Source: DASUPK01 sp963848955 (GTDB lineage: Bacteria > Actinomycetota > Thermoleophilia > Solirubrobacterales > 70-9). From it: a stretch of 64,000 bases of DNA. The stretch's first letter is position 1. Every line of letters begins with the position of its first letter. The notes under the pieces were generated by a model that saw nothing but the letters and a program-made list of their open reading frames with translations, had not been told where the DNA came from and made no database searches. Location of the stretch: the NCBI GenBank assembly GCA_963848955.1, contig CAWKFQ010000024.1, forward strand, positions 1-64,000, written 5' to 3'. A program made the translations under genes and the position numbers. Of the stretch, positions 41,691 through 50,124 are shown piece after piece.

Positions 41691-42680
41691 CTACTGGATG
41701 TAGCCGGTCTCCTTCAGGTACTCCGTCGCCACGGCGGCCGGCTCCTGCTTGTCGATGTCGACGCGCGCGTTCAGCTCCTGCATGACCGGGAGCGTCAGGC
41801 CCTGCTGGACCTTCTCGATCGTCGCCTGGTAGTCCGGTCCGGCCTTCTGGACGGTGGACTGGTCGGTGACCCAGATGACGTTCCCCGAAGGGAAGATCCC
41901 CTTGTCGTCCTGGAGCAGCACGTACTTGTCCGGGTTCGCCGCGAGCTGAGCGTCGGAGGTGAACAGGATCGAGAGGTCCGCCTGGCCCTTGTCGAGGACC
42001 GTGTACCGGAGTCCGATGTCCACCGGGTTGAACGACTTGAACTGGAGCCCGTAGACGTCCTGCAGCCCGACCAGGCAGTCGACTCGCTGCCGGCATTCGG
42101 GTGAGCCGTAGAGCGTCAGGTCCTGGGACTTGCCCTGGAGATCGGAGATCGTGGTGACCCCGAGCTCGTCGGCCTTCGTCTTCAGCATGCCCAGGGCGTT
42201 CGCGTCGGCGAACGGAGTCGGCGCGAAGGCGGTCTCACCCTTCGGCTGGAGCTCCTGCTGCGCCTGCTGATAGGCGGCCTGCGCCTCGGCCGGCACCTGG
42301 TTCGCCTCCTTGCCGAAGATCGAGGTCAGCAGCGTCGAGGTGTACTCCGGATAGCCGCTGATCTCCCCGTCCTGCAGGGCCTTGTAGGCGATCGTCTCGG
42401 AACCGAGGTTGAGATTGGTCTTCACGTCATAGCCGGCCGCCTGGAGAGCCTGCGCGTAGATGTTCCCCAGGATCAGGGCCTCGGTGAAGTTCTTGGACCC
42501 CACGGTGAGCGGAATCCCGTTGTTGGCCGAGTTCGACTGGATCAGGTTCGCGGAGTTGCCGCCGCTCGTCCCGGTGTCGTCGTTGTCGTCCCCGCCCCCA
42601 CATGCGGCGACTCCGAGTGCCAGCACGAGCGCCGCGATCACCCCGAACGCCGCCCTCAGTCGCGAATTCCCGGTCACCAC
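41691..42680 (-). CDS. Glycine betaine/choline-type ABC transporter, substrate-binding lipoprotein
   Basis: A 329-residue OpuAC-family binding protein of the OpuBC/OpuCC/OsmF type. The signal peptide is lipoprotein-like (ALVLALGVAACGGGDDN). The core starts IPLTVGSKNFTEALILGNIY, and YPEYTSTLLTSIFG and LKTKADELGVTTISDL with DLTLYGSPECRQRVDCLVGL are family landmarks. It captures quaternary amines such as glycine betaine, carnitine or choline for osmoprotection. It is the last gene of the four-gene operon. Confidence 0.92.
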   Translation of the reverse strand: MVTGNSRLRAAFGVIAALVLALGVAACGGGDDNDDTGTSGGNSANLIQSNSANNGIPLTVGSKNFTEALILGNIYAQALQAAGYDVKTNLNLGSETIAYKALQDGEISGYPEYTSTLLTSIFGKEANQVPAEAQAAYQQAQQELQPKGETAFAPTPFADANALGMLKTKADELGVTTISDLQGKSQDLTLYGSPECRQRVDCLVGLQDVYGLQFKSFNPVDIGLRYTVLDKGQADLSILFTSDAQLAANPDKYVLLQDDKGIFPSGNVIWVTDQSTVQKAGPDYQATIEKVQQGLTLPVMQELNARVDIDKQEPAAVATEYLKETGYIQ

Positions 42681-42734
42681 GGTGACCCTCCTCTCGTCTT
42701 GGGCCCTGCTGCACCCTGAATGGACCGGGTAAGC

Positions 42735-43463
42735 CTATGCGGCGGCACCGGCGCGCGCCAACTTCAGCCCGCGCGGTGTCAGCAGCCACTGAATTCCCGC
42801 GAGGCCCAGCTCGAGCCCCAGTGCCAGCAGCGCGATCACGATGGCACCCGCGACGACCCCCGCATCCCCGTAGACGTTTCGGCCCAGGATCAGGTCGCCC
42901 AGCGTGCTCAGCCCGGCCAGCGAAGCCAGGGCCGCCGTGGCGATGATGTTGATGGCCGCCGTGCGCACTCCCGCCATGATCGTCGGCACCGCGAGGGGCA
43001 GCTCGACGCGGCCGACGACCTGGAGCCCGCGCATGCCCATTCCCCTGGCCGCATCCACGGCGTTGCGGTCCACCTGGCTCACCCCGACATAGGCGTTGGT
43101 GAGGATCGGCGGGATTCCCAGCACCGCCAGCGCAAAGGTGACGTTGAGCAGCCCGACACCGATGAAGGCGGCGACGAAGGCGATCAGCGCCAGCTCCGGA
43201 ACGGCCCGTCCCGCGTTCCCGACCGAGATGGCGACGGACTCGCCCCTGCGGAAGTGACCGAGAGCCACGCCGATCGGCAGGGCGACCAGCAGCGACAGTC
43301 CCAGCGCCAGGAAGGTGACCTTGAGGTGCTCGCCGGTCAGGTGCCACACCTGATCCGGTCCGCCGACCATCGTCTGGCCGGTGCGCGCCTCCTGCTGGTG
43401 GAAGATGAAGTCGATGGCGTCGCCGAAGACGCTCAGCACCCCGAGATGAAGGACGCTGCTCAT
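42735..43463 (-). CDS. Betaine/choline ABC transporter, permease 2
   Basis: A 242-residue BPD_transp_1 permease. HLKVTFLALGLSLLVALPIG begins the core, AISVGNAGRAVPELALIAFV is the conserved first-loop motif of OpuB-type permeases, and AARGMGMRGLQVVGRVELPL is the EAA loop that contacts the ATPase. About six membrane helices are present. ATG 43463 overlaps the upstream permease stop by four bases (ATGA). Together with the 44206 gene it forms the heterodimeric channel. Confidence 0.92.
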   Translation of the reverse strand: MSSVLHLGVLSVFGDAIDFIFHQQEARTGQTMVGGPDQVWHLTGEHLKVTFLALGLSLLVALPIGVALGHFRRGESVAISVGNAGRAVPELALIAFVAAFIGVGLLNVTFALAVLGIPPILTNAYVGVSQVDRNAVDAARGMGMRGLQVVGRVELPLAVPTIMAGVRTAAINIIATAALASLAGLSTLGDLILGRNVYGDAGVVAGAIVIALLALGLELGLAGIQWLLTPRGLKLARAGAAA

Positions 43464-44206
43464 ATCCCCGCCTCCTCGATTGACGGTCTTCGCCACGGTG
43501 CGAGCAGCCGCTGGGTGATGAGCAGCAGCACGTCGAGCGCGATCGCCATCAGGATCGAGAGGCCCGCGGCGATCAAGATGTTGGTCTTGAAGTCGATCTG
43601 CTGGTAGAGCGGCTGGCCGAGCGTGTTGACGTTCGCGAACACCATCAGCGTCGAGATCGCCACCGTGGAGACCGTCGCGATGCGCAACCCGGCGATGATC
43701 TCGGGAAGCGCCAGGGGCAGCTCCACGCGCCAGAGCAGCTGACGGTCGGTCATCCCCATGCCGCGTCCCGCGTCCCTGCTCTCGACCGGCACGTTCGAGA
43801 GCCCCGCGACGATGTTCCGGTAGATGATCTGCAGCGTGTAGACGGAGAGGACGATGATCGCCGTCTTCCAGCCGAGCCCCGTGATGGGCAGCAGCAGGAA
43901 GATGAAGGCCAGCGAGGGGATCGTGTAGAGCACTCCCGTCGCGCCGGTGAACGTCGGGATCAGCCAGCGTTGGCGGTGGGAGAGGATCGCGAAGGCGAAG
44001 GCGACCGCGAAGCCGATGGCCACTGCGACCAGCACGAGCAGGAGCTGGTTGAGAAATGGGGTGGTGTAGCGGTCGAAGTTGTCGATCGCCCACTGAAAAC
44101 AGAACACCTTTCCCTCCTGGGCCTGGCAGGGGGCGTTCGGGCCGGTCCGGTTGTGGATCGTCACCTGCCCGACGAGCGGTGCGAGCTGGAGGGCGCCCGC
44201 GGTCAT
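43460..44206 (-). CDS. Betaine/choline ABC transporter, permease 1
   Basis: A 248-residue permease. Its N-terminal tail carries an external segment with two Cys residues (NAPCQAQEGKVFCFQWAIDN), then FLNQLLLVLVAVAIGFAVAF, LYTIPSLAFIFLLLPITGLG and the EAA loop DAGRGMGMTDRQLLWRVELP. ATG 44206 is preferred. The open frame continues upstream into the ATPase, which looks like a fusion, but that is caused by a one-base insertion in the ATPase gene; in the corrected frame the ATPase ends in TGA overlapping this ATG. Confidence 0.9.
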   Translation of the reverse strand: MTAGALQLAPLVGQVTIHNRTGPNAPCQAQEGKVFCFQWAIDNFDRYTTPFLNQLLLVLVAVAIGFAVAFAFAILSHRQRWLIPTFTGATGVLYTIPSLAFIFLLLPITGLGWKTAIIVLSVYTLQIIYRNIVAGLSNVPVESRDAGRGMGMTDRQLLWRVELPLALPEIIAGLRIATVSTVAISTLMVFANVNTLGQPLYQQIDFKTNILIAAGLSILMAIALDVLLLITQRLLAPWRRPSIEEAGI

Positions 44207-45385
44207 TCGCCGACGGGGTGCTCCACGGGGCGCTCGATCGCCGAGTGCTCCTCGACCTTGCGCCTCCGGCGAACCCAGGAAGTCGGAGATGATCTCGATG
44301 GAGAGCACGCCCGCGATCCGCCCGTCGCGATCGGCCACCGGCGCGTACTGGGTCTCGCTCTGCAGCAGATTGGCGAGCGCGTCGCGCATCACGTCGTCGA
44401 GGTCGAGGATCGGCTCGGGGCCGCTGTCGGGAGTGGCCGGCACAGTCTCGGCCTGCAGGTCCGACTCGGAGAGCCAGCCGATCGGGCGCCGCTCGGAGTC
44501 GACGAGGAGGGCATGTGGCACCTCTGCGCCTTCGAGCTTCGCCCTGACCTCGCCGGTCGCCTGACCGACGAACGCCAGAGGCGCCTGCCAGAGGTCGATG
44601 TCCCGCACCCTCATAAGAGCGAGCCGCTTCAGCGCCCGGTCGGCGCCGACGAAGTCCTCGACGAAGTCGTTCGCCGGGGCCATCAGGAGCTCGGCCGGAG
44701 TCGCGTACTGGGCCAGGCGACCTCCCTCCTGGAGGATGGCGATCCGGTCGCCCATCTTGATCGCCTCATCGATGTCGTGGGTGACGAAGAGGACCGTCTT
44801 CCGGATCTCGGTCTGAAGCCGCAGGAACTCGTTCTGCAGGCGCTCCCGGTTGATCGGGTCGACGGCCCCGAAGGGCTCGTCCATCAGCATCACCGGGGGA
44901 TCGGCGGCCAGCGCCCGCGCCACACCGACGCGCTGCTGCTGTCCCCCTGAGAGCTGGCTGGGGAAGCGGTCGCGCAGCGCTGGGCTGAGGCCGATCAGGT
45001 CGAGCAGCTCGTCGGCGCGCTCCCGGGCCCGGGTGTGATCCCAGCCAAGGAGCCGGGGGACGGTCTCGATGTTCTGAACGACTGTGCGGTGCGGGAAGAG
45101 CCCGATCTGCTGGATCACGTAGCCCATTTCGCGGCGAAGGTCGGCCGGATCGCGCTCGCGCACCGACGTTTCGCCGATCAGGATGTCCCCCTCGGTGATC
45201 TCGACCGTCCGATTGACCATCCTCAGCGCGGAGGTCTTGCCGCTGCCCGAGGGCCCGACCAGGACACAGATCTCTCCGGCATCGACCTCCAGCGAGAGGT
45301 CGTGGATTGCGGCATCGTCCTGGCCCGGATAGCGCTTGGTGACGTGCTGGTACGAAACCGAGACTGCTGGGCGGCCACCCTCCAC
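44203..45385 (-). CDS. Betaine/choline ABC transporter, ATP-binding protein with CBS domains (one-base frameshift)
   Basis: A 393-residue OpuA/ProV-type ATPase. Walker A is VLVGPSGSGKTSAL, signature LSGGQQQRVGVARALA, Walker B VMLMDEPFGAVDPI and the switch His in FVTHDIDEAIKMGDR. Two CBS domains follow (VRDIDLWQAPLAFVGQATGE and LDLDDVMRDALANLLQSETQ), which sense ionic strength or nucleotides in this family. GTG 45385 has TAGGAT seven bases upstream. Near 44262 an extra A (GCAAGGTC instead of GCAGGTC) shifts the frame into the permease. Correcting it gives the ending EEHSAIERPVEHPVGE and an ATGA overlap. Confidence 0.9.
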
Positions 45386-45450
45386 TGCGGCGATCCTACT
45401 CGCGGTACCGATGGCTCGCCGGGGCCGAGGAAGCTGGCTATCATCCGGCG

Positions 45451-45475
45451 GCCGCGGAGGTGCGCGGCTCTTTTT
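45451..45475 (+). promoter_or_regulatory. rplM leader hairpin with T run
   Basis: GCCGCG, loop GAGGTG, CGCGGC, then TCTTTTT runs directly into ATG 45476. It has the form of an intrinsic terminator, and its loop holds a GGAGG-like sequence. TATCAT at 45439-45444 is a plausible -10, so the hairpin would sit at the 5' end of the L13-S9 mRNA. Confidence 0.5.
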
Positions 45476-45928
45476 ATGGCTACAGCGACTGCGATGAAGA
45501 CCTACCAGGCGAATGCCCAGGACCGCGAGCGGGGCTGGCAGATCGTCGATGCCGAGGGCAAGACCCTCGGTCGCCTTGCGACCCAGATCGCGAATGTGCT
45601 GCGCGGCAAGAACAAGCCGACCTACACCCCGCACGTCGACGTGGGCGACTTCGTGATCGTCGTCAACGCCGAGAAGGTCGCCGTGACCGGGGACAAGCGC
45701 GAGAAGAAGCTCTACTGGCGCCACAGCGGCTACCCCGGCGGGATCCGCTCCCGCACCCTCGGCGATCTGCTGGAGAAGCGGCCTGAGGAGGTCATCCGCA
45801 AGGCGGTCAAGGGGATGCTCCCCCGCAACCGGCTCGCCCGCCAGCAGCTTCGCAAGCTCAAGGTCTACGCGGGACCGGAGCACCCCCACAAGGCACAGAA
45901 GCCGGAGAAGTTGGAGATAGAGACTTAG
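45476..45928 (+). CDS. rplM: 50S ribosomal protein L13
   Basis: A 150-residue ribosomal protein L13, an early-assembly protein of the large subunit. GWQIVDAEGKTLGRLATQIA, LRGKNKPTYTPHVDVGDFVI, NAEKVAVTGDKREKKLYWRH and GMLPRNRLARQQLRKLKVYA are all diagnostic. It carries a short, non-conserved N-terminus (MATATAMKTYQAN), so the second Met (45494) could also be the start. It is directly followed by rpsI, the universal pair. Confidence 0.97.
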   Translation: MATATAMKTYQANAQDRERGWQIVDAEGKTLGRLATQIANVLRGKNKPTYTPHVDVGDFVIVVNAEKVAVTGDKREKKLYWRHSGYPGGIRSRTLGDLLEKRPEEVIRKAVKGMLPRNRLARQQLRKLKVYAGPEHPHKAQKPEKLEIET

Positions 45929-46801
45929 ATGCAGGACGAAGAGCGACAGCAGTCCGACGAGCAGCCCGAAGAGGGCACGCCCGAGGAGCAGCAGGCCGCC
46001 GAGCAGCAGGCTCCGGAGGAGCATCCGCCCTCGGAGGGCGGCAGCCCCGAGCGCGGCGAGGGCGAGGGCGAGCCGGCTGAGGAGGCCCTCTCCGAGGACG
46101 CCGCGGCCGAGGACGACACCCCCGCAGAGGACGCCGCGGCCGAGGACGACACCCCCGCAGAGGAGCAGGCCGCCGACGATCAGCCGGCCGCCCAGGAGGG
46201 TGCGCCCCCGAAGCAGCAGGCGGGGAAGAAAGAGGATGTGGTCCCCGGGGCCGAGCTGGACCCCATTGCGATCGAGCCCGAGCGCGAGCTCGACGCTGAG
46301 GAGCGCGCCCGCCGTGAGGCGGAGGAGGAGGAGCGCCTCCGCCGCGAGCGCGAGCTGATCGGCGACGTGACCGAGGACGCGCCCCTCGCGGCCAAGCCCG
46401 CCAAGCTGGAGGGCGACGCCAGCTATTCGGCGACCGGTAAGCGCAAGTCCTCAATTGCCCGCGTGATCCTGCGGCCCGGCGGCGGCACGATCGAGGTCAA
46501 CAAGCGCACGCTCGAGGAGTACTTCCCGCGCTCCTACCTGCAGTCGGTGGTCATCCAGCCCCTGGCCCAGACGGGCTACGAGGGCAACGTCGATGTCCGC
46601 GTCCGGGTGCACGGCGGCGGTGTCTCCGGACAGGCCGCGGCCGTCAGGCACGGCATCGCGCGCGCCCTGGTGGACGTGGACCCCGCCCTGCGCCCCGAGC
46701 TCAAGCGCCGGGGGATGCTGACCCGCGACGCCCGGGTCAAGGAGCGACGCAAGGCCGGGCTCAAGAAGGCCCGCAAGAAGCCCCAGTTCTCCAAGCGTTA
46801 G
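45929..46801 (+). CDS. rpsI: 30S ribosomal protein S9 with long acidic N-terminal extension
   Basis: The last 130 or so residues are a complete S9 (SYSATGKRKSSIARVILRPG ... VHGGGVSGQAAAVRHGIARA ... RDARVKERRKAGLKKARKKP then QFSKR), whose C-terminal tail reaches the P-site tRNA. Ahead of it are about 160 residues with almost no hydrophobics: Glu/Gln/Ala/Pro-rich, then a charged helix (DAEERARREAEEEERLRRER). Actinobacterial S9 proteins often have shorter extensions; this one more than doubles the protein. A 33-base exact tandem duplication lies within it. ATG 45929 is immediately after the rplM stop; no alternative start near the S9 core is obvious. Confidence 0.93.
   Translation: MQDEERQQSDEQPEEGTPEEQQAAEQQAPEEHPPSEGGSPERGEGEGEPAEEALSEDAAAEDDTPAEDAAAEDDTPAEEQAADDQPAAQEGAPPKQQAGKKEDVVPGAELDPIAIEPERELDAEERARREAEEEERLRRERELIGDVTEDAPLAAKPAKLEGDASYSATGKRKSSIARVILRPGGGTIEVNKRTLEEYFPRSYLQSVVIQPLAQTGYEGNVDVRVRVHGGGVSGQAAAVRHGIARALVDVDPALRPELKRRGMLTRDARVKERRKAGLKKARKKPQFSKR
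46094..46159 (+). repeat. Exact 33-base tandem duplication within rpsI
   Basis: Two identical units (46094-46126 and 46127-46159) encode EDAAAEDDTPA twice in the acidic extension of S9. Perfect identity, including silent positions, points to a recent duplication. Confidence 0.9.
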
Positions 46802-46814
46802 CGTCCGCCCCGAG

Positions 46815-48122
46815 GTGGCGGAGAGAGAACTGTTCGGGACCGACGGCGTCCGCGGGCCAGTCGGAGAGCTGCTGACGCCGGATCTGGCCGTGCGTCTCGG
46901 TCGCGCAGCCGCACTGCAGTTGGGCGCCGAGCGGCCGCAGGTGCTGATCGTCCGCGACACTCGCGAGTCAGGGCCCATGCTGGAGGAGGCCCTCGCGGCG
47001 GGGATCGCGGCGGGTGGCGGGGACGCGATGCTGGGCGGCGTCCTGCCCACGCCGGCCGCCTCGGTGCTGGCTCGCCGGCTGAGCTTCGACCTGGCGGGGG
47101 TGGTCTCCGCCTCCCACAATCCCTACGCCGACAACGGGATCAAGTTCTTCGACTCGCGGGGGATGAAGCTCGACGACGACACCGAGGCCGCGATCGAGGC
47201 GCGCCTGGACGACCCGACGGGCGAGCGGGTCGGGGGCGTGCGCCAGCTGGAGGGTGCCTTCGACGACTACATCCGCGAGCTCCGCGGTGCGTTCCAGCTC
47301 GATCTCTCCGGCGCGCGAATCGCCCTCGATTGCGCCAACGGGGCAACCCACCGGGCCGCCCCGGCGATCTTCCGCGCGCTCGGCGCCGAGCTCGAGCTGA
47401 TCGGCGTGGAGCCCGACGGCCGCAACATCAACGCCGATTGCGGCTCGACGCACCCCGACGGGCTGATCGAGCGAGTCAAGTCCTCCGGCGCCGACATCGG
47501 CTTCGCCTACGACGGCGACGGCGACCGGATGCTCGCGGTCGACGGGAGGGGAGAGCTCCACGACGGCGATGACCTGATCGCGCTGATCGCGAAGGACCTG
47601 CAGAAGCGGGGAGAGCTCGAGGGTGGGGTGGCCGTCACGGTAATGACCAACTACGGGTTTCTGACCGCAATGGAGGAGGCCGGAATCGAGGTCGAGCAGA
47701 CCAGGGTCGGCGACCGCTACGTGATCGAGGCCCTCAGCCGGCGCGACTGGCGGCTCGGAGGAGAGCAGTCCGGCCACATCGTCTGGACCGACTTCACGCC
47801 CACCGGCGACGGCATTGCGGCATCGCTGCTGGTCCTGCGCGCCCTGGCCGGACGCCGGCTCGAGGACACTGAGCCCTTCAAGCGCCTGCCGCAGCGGCTG
47901 GAGAACGTGCGGGTGGCGGACCGCGGCGCGATCGACGGCGCGGCCGGCCTCTGGAGCGCCGTCGAGGAGGAGAACCGCAAGCTCGAGGGCCGTGGCCGGG
48001 TGCTGGTGCGGGCATCCGGGACCGAGCCCCTCCTCCGCGTGATGGTCGAGGCGCCGGACGCCGAGGAGTGCGAGGCGGTCACCGGCCGCCTAGTCGATCT
48101 GGCCAGGCGCGAGCTCACCTAG
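46815..48122 (+). CDS. glmM: Phosphoglucosamine mutase
   Basis: A 435-residue enzyme converting glucosamine-6-phosphate to glucosamine-1-phosphate for peptidoglycan precursors. ELFGTDGVRGPVGELLTPDL is the N-terminus, AGVVSASHNPYADNGIKFFD carries the phosphorylated serine (SASHNP), GFAYDGDGDRMLAVDGRGEL the metal-binding DGDGDR and LVRASGTEPLLRVMVEA the phosphate-binding loop. GTG 46815 starts 13 bases after rpsI, the usual actinobacterial order. Confidence 0.97.
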   Translation: MAERELFGTDGVRGPVGELLTPDLAVRLGRAAALQLGAERPQVLIVRDTRESGPMLEEALAAGIAAGGGDAMLGGVLPTPAASVLARRLSFDLAGVVSASHNPYADNGIKFFDSRGMKLDDDTEAAIEARLDDPTGERVGGVRQLEGAFDDYIRELRGAFQLDLSGARIALDCANGATHRAAPAIFRALGAELELIGVEPDGRNINADCGSTHPDGLIERVKSSGADIGFAYDGDGDRMLAVDGRGELHDGDDLIALIAKDLQKRGELEGGVAVTVMTNYGFLTAMEEAGIEVEQTRVGDRYVIEALSRRDWRLGGEQSGHIVWTDFTPTGDGIAASLLVLRALAGRRLEDTEPFKRLPQRLENVRVADRGAIDGAAGLWSAVEEENRKLEGRGRVLVRASGTEPLLRVMVEAPDAEECEAVTGRLVDLARRELT

Positions 48123-48195
48123 CCTCGACCGGCTGAGAGGTTTGTGGCAGCCATTTGGGGGCTGAGCCGTCTAGCACTACCCTGTAGCGCCTCTT

Positions 48196-50058
48196 ATGTG
48201 CGGCATCGTCGGATATGTGGGAGACCGACCGTGCCGGGATCTACTGATTGCCGGGCTCGAGAAGCTCGAGTACCGAGGTTATGACTCGGCCGGCGTTTCG
48301 GTGATCTCGGATGACGGGATCGACAGCGTGCGCGCTGTCGGCAACTTGGCCAACCTACGCGAGGCTCTCGAGCGCCAATCCTCGAACGGCGCCGGCCCCG
48401 TCGCGGTCGCCGCGCGGCCGGCGACGATCGGACTCGGACACACGCGCTGGGCGACCCACGGCCGGGTCACCGAGGAGAACGCGCACCCGCACGGGGACTG
48501 CCGGGACGACATCCACATCGTCCTCAACGGGATCATCGAGAACCACGCGGAGCTGCGGCGCGACCTGAAGGCAGAGGGCCACGAGTTCACCTCGGAGACC
48601 GACGCGGAGATCGTCAGCCACCTGATCGAGCGGCACTACGACGGGGATCTGACAAATGCCGTGCGGGAGGCGTTCGGCGAGCTCCGCGGCCACTACGCCT
48701 TCGTCGCGATGCACAGAGAGCAGCCGGACACACTGGTGGCGGCGCGCAAGGAGTGCCCGCTGATCATCGGCCTTGGTGAGAACGAGACCTTCGTCGCCTC
48801 GGCGATCCCCGCCTTCCTGGCCGAGACGCGCACCGCCCTGGGGATCAAGAACGACGAGATCGTCACGGTCCACAAGGGCGAGGTGACGATCACCGACGCC
48901 GAGGGGAACGTCCAGGAGCGAGAGCCGGAGGAGGTCACCTGGGACGAGGACGCCGCCGAGAAGGGCGGCTACGACACCTTCATGCTGAAGGAGATCCACG
49001 AGCAGCCGGACGCCGTCGCCGAGACGATCACCGACCGGCTGCCGACGCTCGACGGCGTCGATCTCTCCGACGTCGAGCTCGACGACGACTTCCTTCGCGG
49101 GATCGAGCGGATCGTGATCGTTGCTTGCGGGACCTCCTACCACTCGGGGCTGATCGGGCGCTATGCGATCGAGCGCTGGGCGCGGGTGCCGGTCGAGATG
49201 GACATCGCATCGGAGTACCGCTACCGGGAGCCGGTCCAGCGCCCCAACGACCTGGTCATCGGGATCACCCAGTCCGGCGAGACCGCTGACACCCTCGCGG
49301 CGATGCGGCTGGCGCGCGATGGCGGCTCCAAGGTGCTGGCGATCACCAACGTGATGGGAAGCCAGGCGACCCGGGACGCAGATGCCGTCCTCTTCACCCG
49401 CTCGGGGATCGAGGTGAGCGTGGCGGCGACCAAGACGTTCGTCAGCCAGGTCGCCGCGATGTACCTGCTCGGCCTGCGTCTCGCGGAGCTGCGGGGCACG
49501 CTGCCGCCGGAGCGGATCGCCGAGCTCGTGGCCGAGCTCAAGTCGCTGCCTTCGAAGCTTCAGGAGGCGATCGTCAACAGCGATCAGCAGGTCAGGGCGA
49601 TCGCCGAGGCCCAGAAGGACCAGCGCTTCTTCATGTACATCGGCCGCCACATCGGTCTCGCCGTCTGCCTGGAGGGCGCATTGAAGCTCAAGGAGATCGC
49701 CTACATCCCGGCCGACGCCTACGCGGCGGGCGAGATGAAGCACGGGCCGATCGCCCTCCTCGACGAGTCCACGCCGGTCGTCGCCGTCGCCACCGACAGC
49801 CCAGTCGTCGAGAAGATGCTCTCCAACATGGAGGAGGTCCGGGCGCGCGGTGCGGACGTAATCGCGATCGCGACCGAGGGGTCCGACGGAGTCGCCGAGG
49901 CCGCCGACCAGACCCTGTTCGTGCCCCGCACCGACTGGATCCTCCAGCCGATCGTCGCGGTCGTGCCGCTGCAGCTGCTCGCCTACCACGTCGCCCGCGA
50001 GAAGGGGCTCAACGTGGACCAGCCGAGAAACCTCGCGAAGACGGTCACCGTCGAGTAG
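48196..50058 (+). CDS. glmS: Glutamine-fructose-6-phosphate aminotransferase (isomerising)
   Basis: A 620-residue enzyme making glucosamine-6-phosphate from fructose-6-phosphate and glutamine. MCGIVGYVGDRPCRDLLIAG places the nucleophile Cys at position 2 after Met removal; HTRWATHGRVTEENAHPHGD is the glutaminase domain. Two SIS isomerase domains follow (IERIVIVACGTSYHSGLIGR and QRFFMYIGRHIGLAVCLEGA), and the C-terminus is NLAKTVTVE as in the family. TACCCT at 48178-48183, twelve bases before ATG, suggests a near-leaderless mRNA, so it has its own promoter despite adjacency to glmM. A palindromic repeat begins right at its stop codon. Confidence 0.97.
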   Translation: MCGIVGYVGDRPCRDLLIAGLEKLEYRGYDSAGVSVISDDGIDSVRAVGNLANLREALERQSSNGAGPVAVAARPATIGLGHTRWATHGRVTEENAHPHGDCRDDIHIVLNGIIENHAELRRDLKAEGHEFTSETDAEIVSHLIERHYDGDLTNAVREAFGELRGHYAFVAMHREQPDTLVAARKECPLIIGLGENETFVASAIPAFLAETRTALGIKNDEIVTVHKGEVTITDAEGNVQEREPEEVTWDEDAAEKGGYDTFMLKEIHEQPDAVAETITDRLPTLDGVDLSDVELDDDFLRGIERIVIVACGTSYHSGLIGRYAIERWARVPVEMDIASEYRYREPVQRPNDLVIGITQSGETADTLAAMRLARDGGSKVLAITNVMGSQATRDADAVLFTRSGIEVSVAATKTFVSQVAAMYLLGLRLAELRGTLPPERIAELVAELKSLPSKLQEAIVNSDQQVRAIAEAQKDQRFFMYIGRHIGLAVCLEGALKLKEIAYIPADAYAAGEMKHGPIALLDESTPVVAVATDSPVVEKMLSNMEEVRARGADVIAIATEGSDGVAEAADQTLFVPRTDWILQPIVAVVPLQLLAYHVAREKGLNVDQPRNLAKTVTVE

Positions 50059-50106
50059 ATGATGCGAGGGTGCTTCGCAGGCAAGGCCGAGGAGCAACCC
50101 GTTTCA
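50059..50106 (+). repeat. REP-like palindromic repeat, copy 6
   Basis: The plus strand reads ATGATGCGAGGGTGCTTC ... GGAGCAACCCGTTTCAGG, the reverse complement of the consensus, with a G-T wobble in the stem. It follows the glmS stop at once. The upstream ATG it contains extends the next gene's frame artificially. Confidence 0.75.
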
Positions 50107-50124
50107 GGTAGGTTTCCGCGCCCT

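Noticed and set aside
43460..46024. A single 854-codon frame joining betaine transporter ATPase and permease
   Set aside because: One extra A near 44262 creates the join. The corrected ATPase ends in PVGE and a TGA overlapping the permease ATG (ATGA), the normal arrangement. The part upstream of 45385 is antisense to rplM and not coding.
48355..50097. Minus-strand frame of 580 codons antisense to glmS
   Set aside because: Composition is Asp/Leu/Arg/Val-rich with no recognisable motif, as expected opposite a GC-rich gene.
50059..50124. Upstream extension of the DUF3352 lipoprotein to ATG 50059
   Set aside because: Those codons lie in a palindromic repeat copy and would put 22 residues before the signal peptide; GTG 50125 gives a normal lipoprotein signal.
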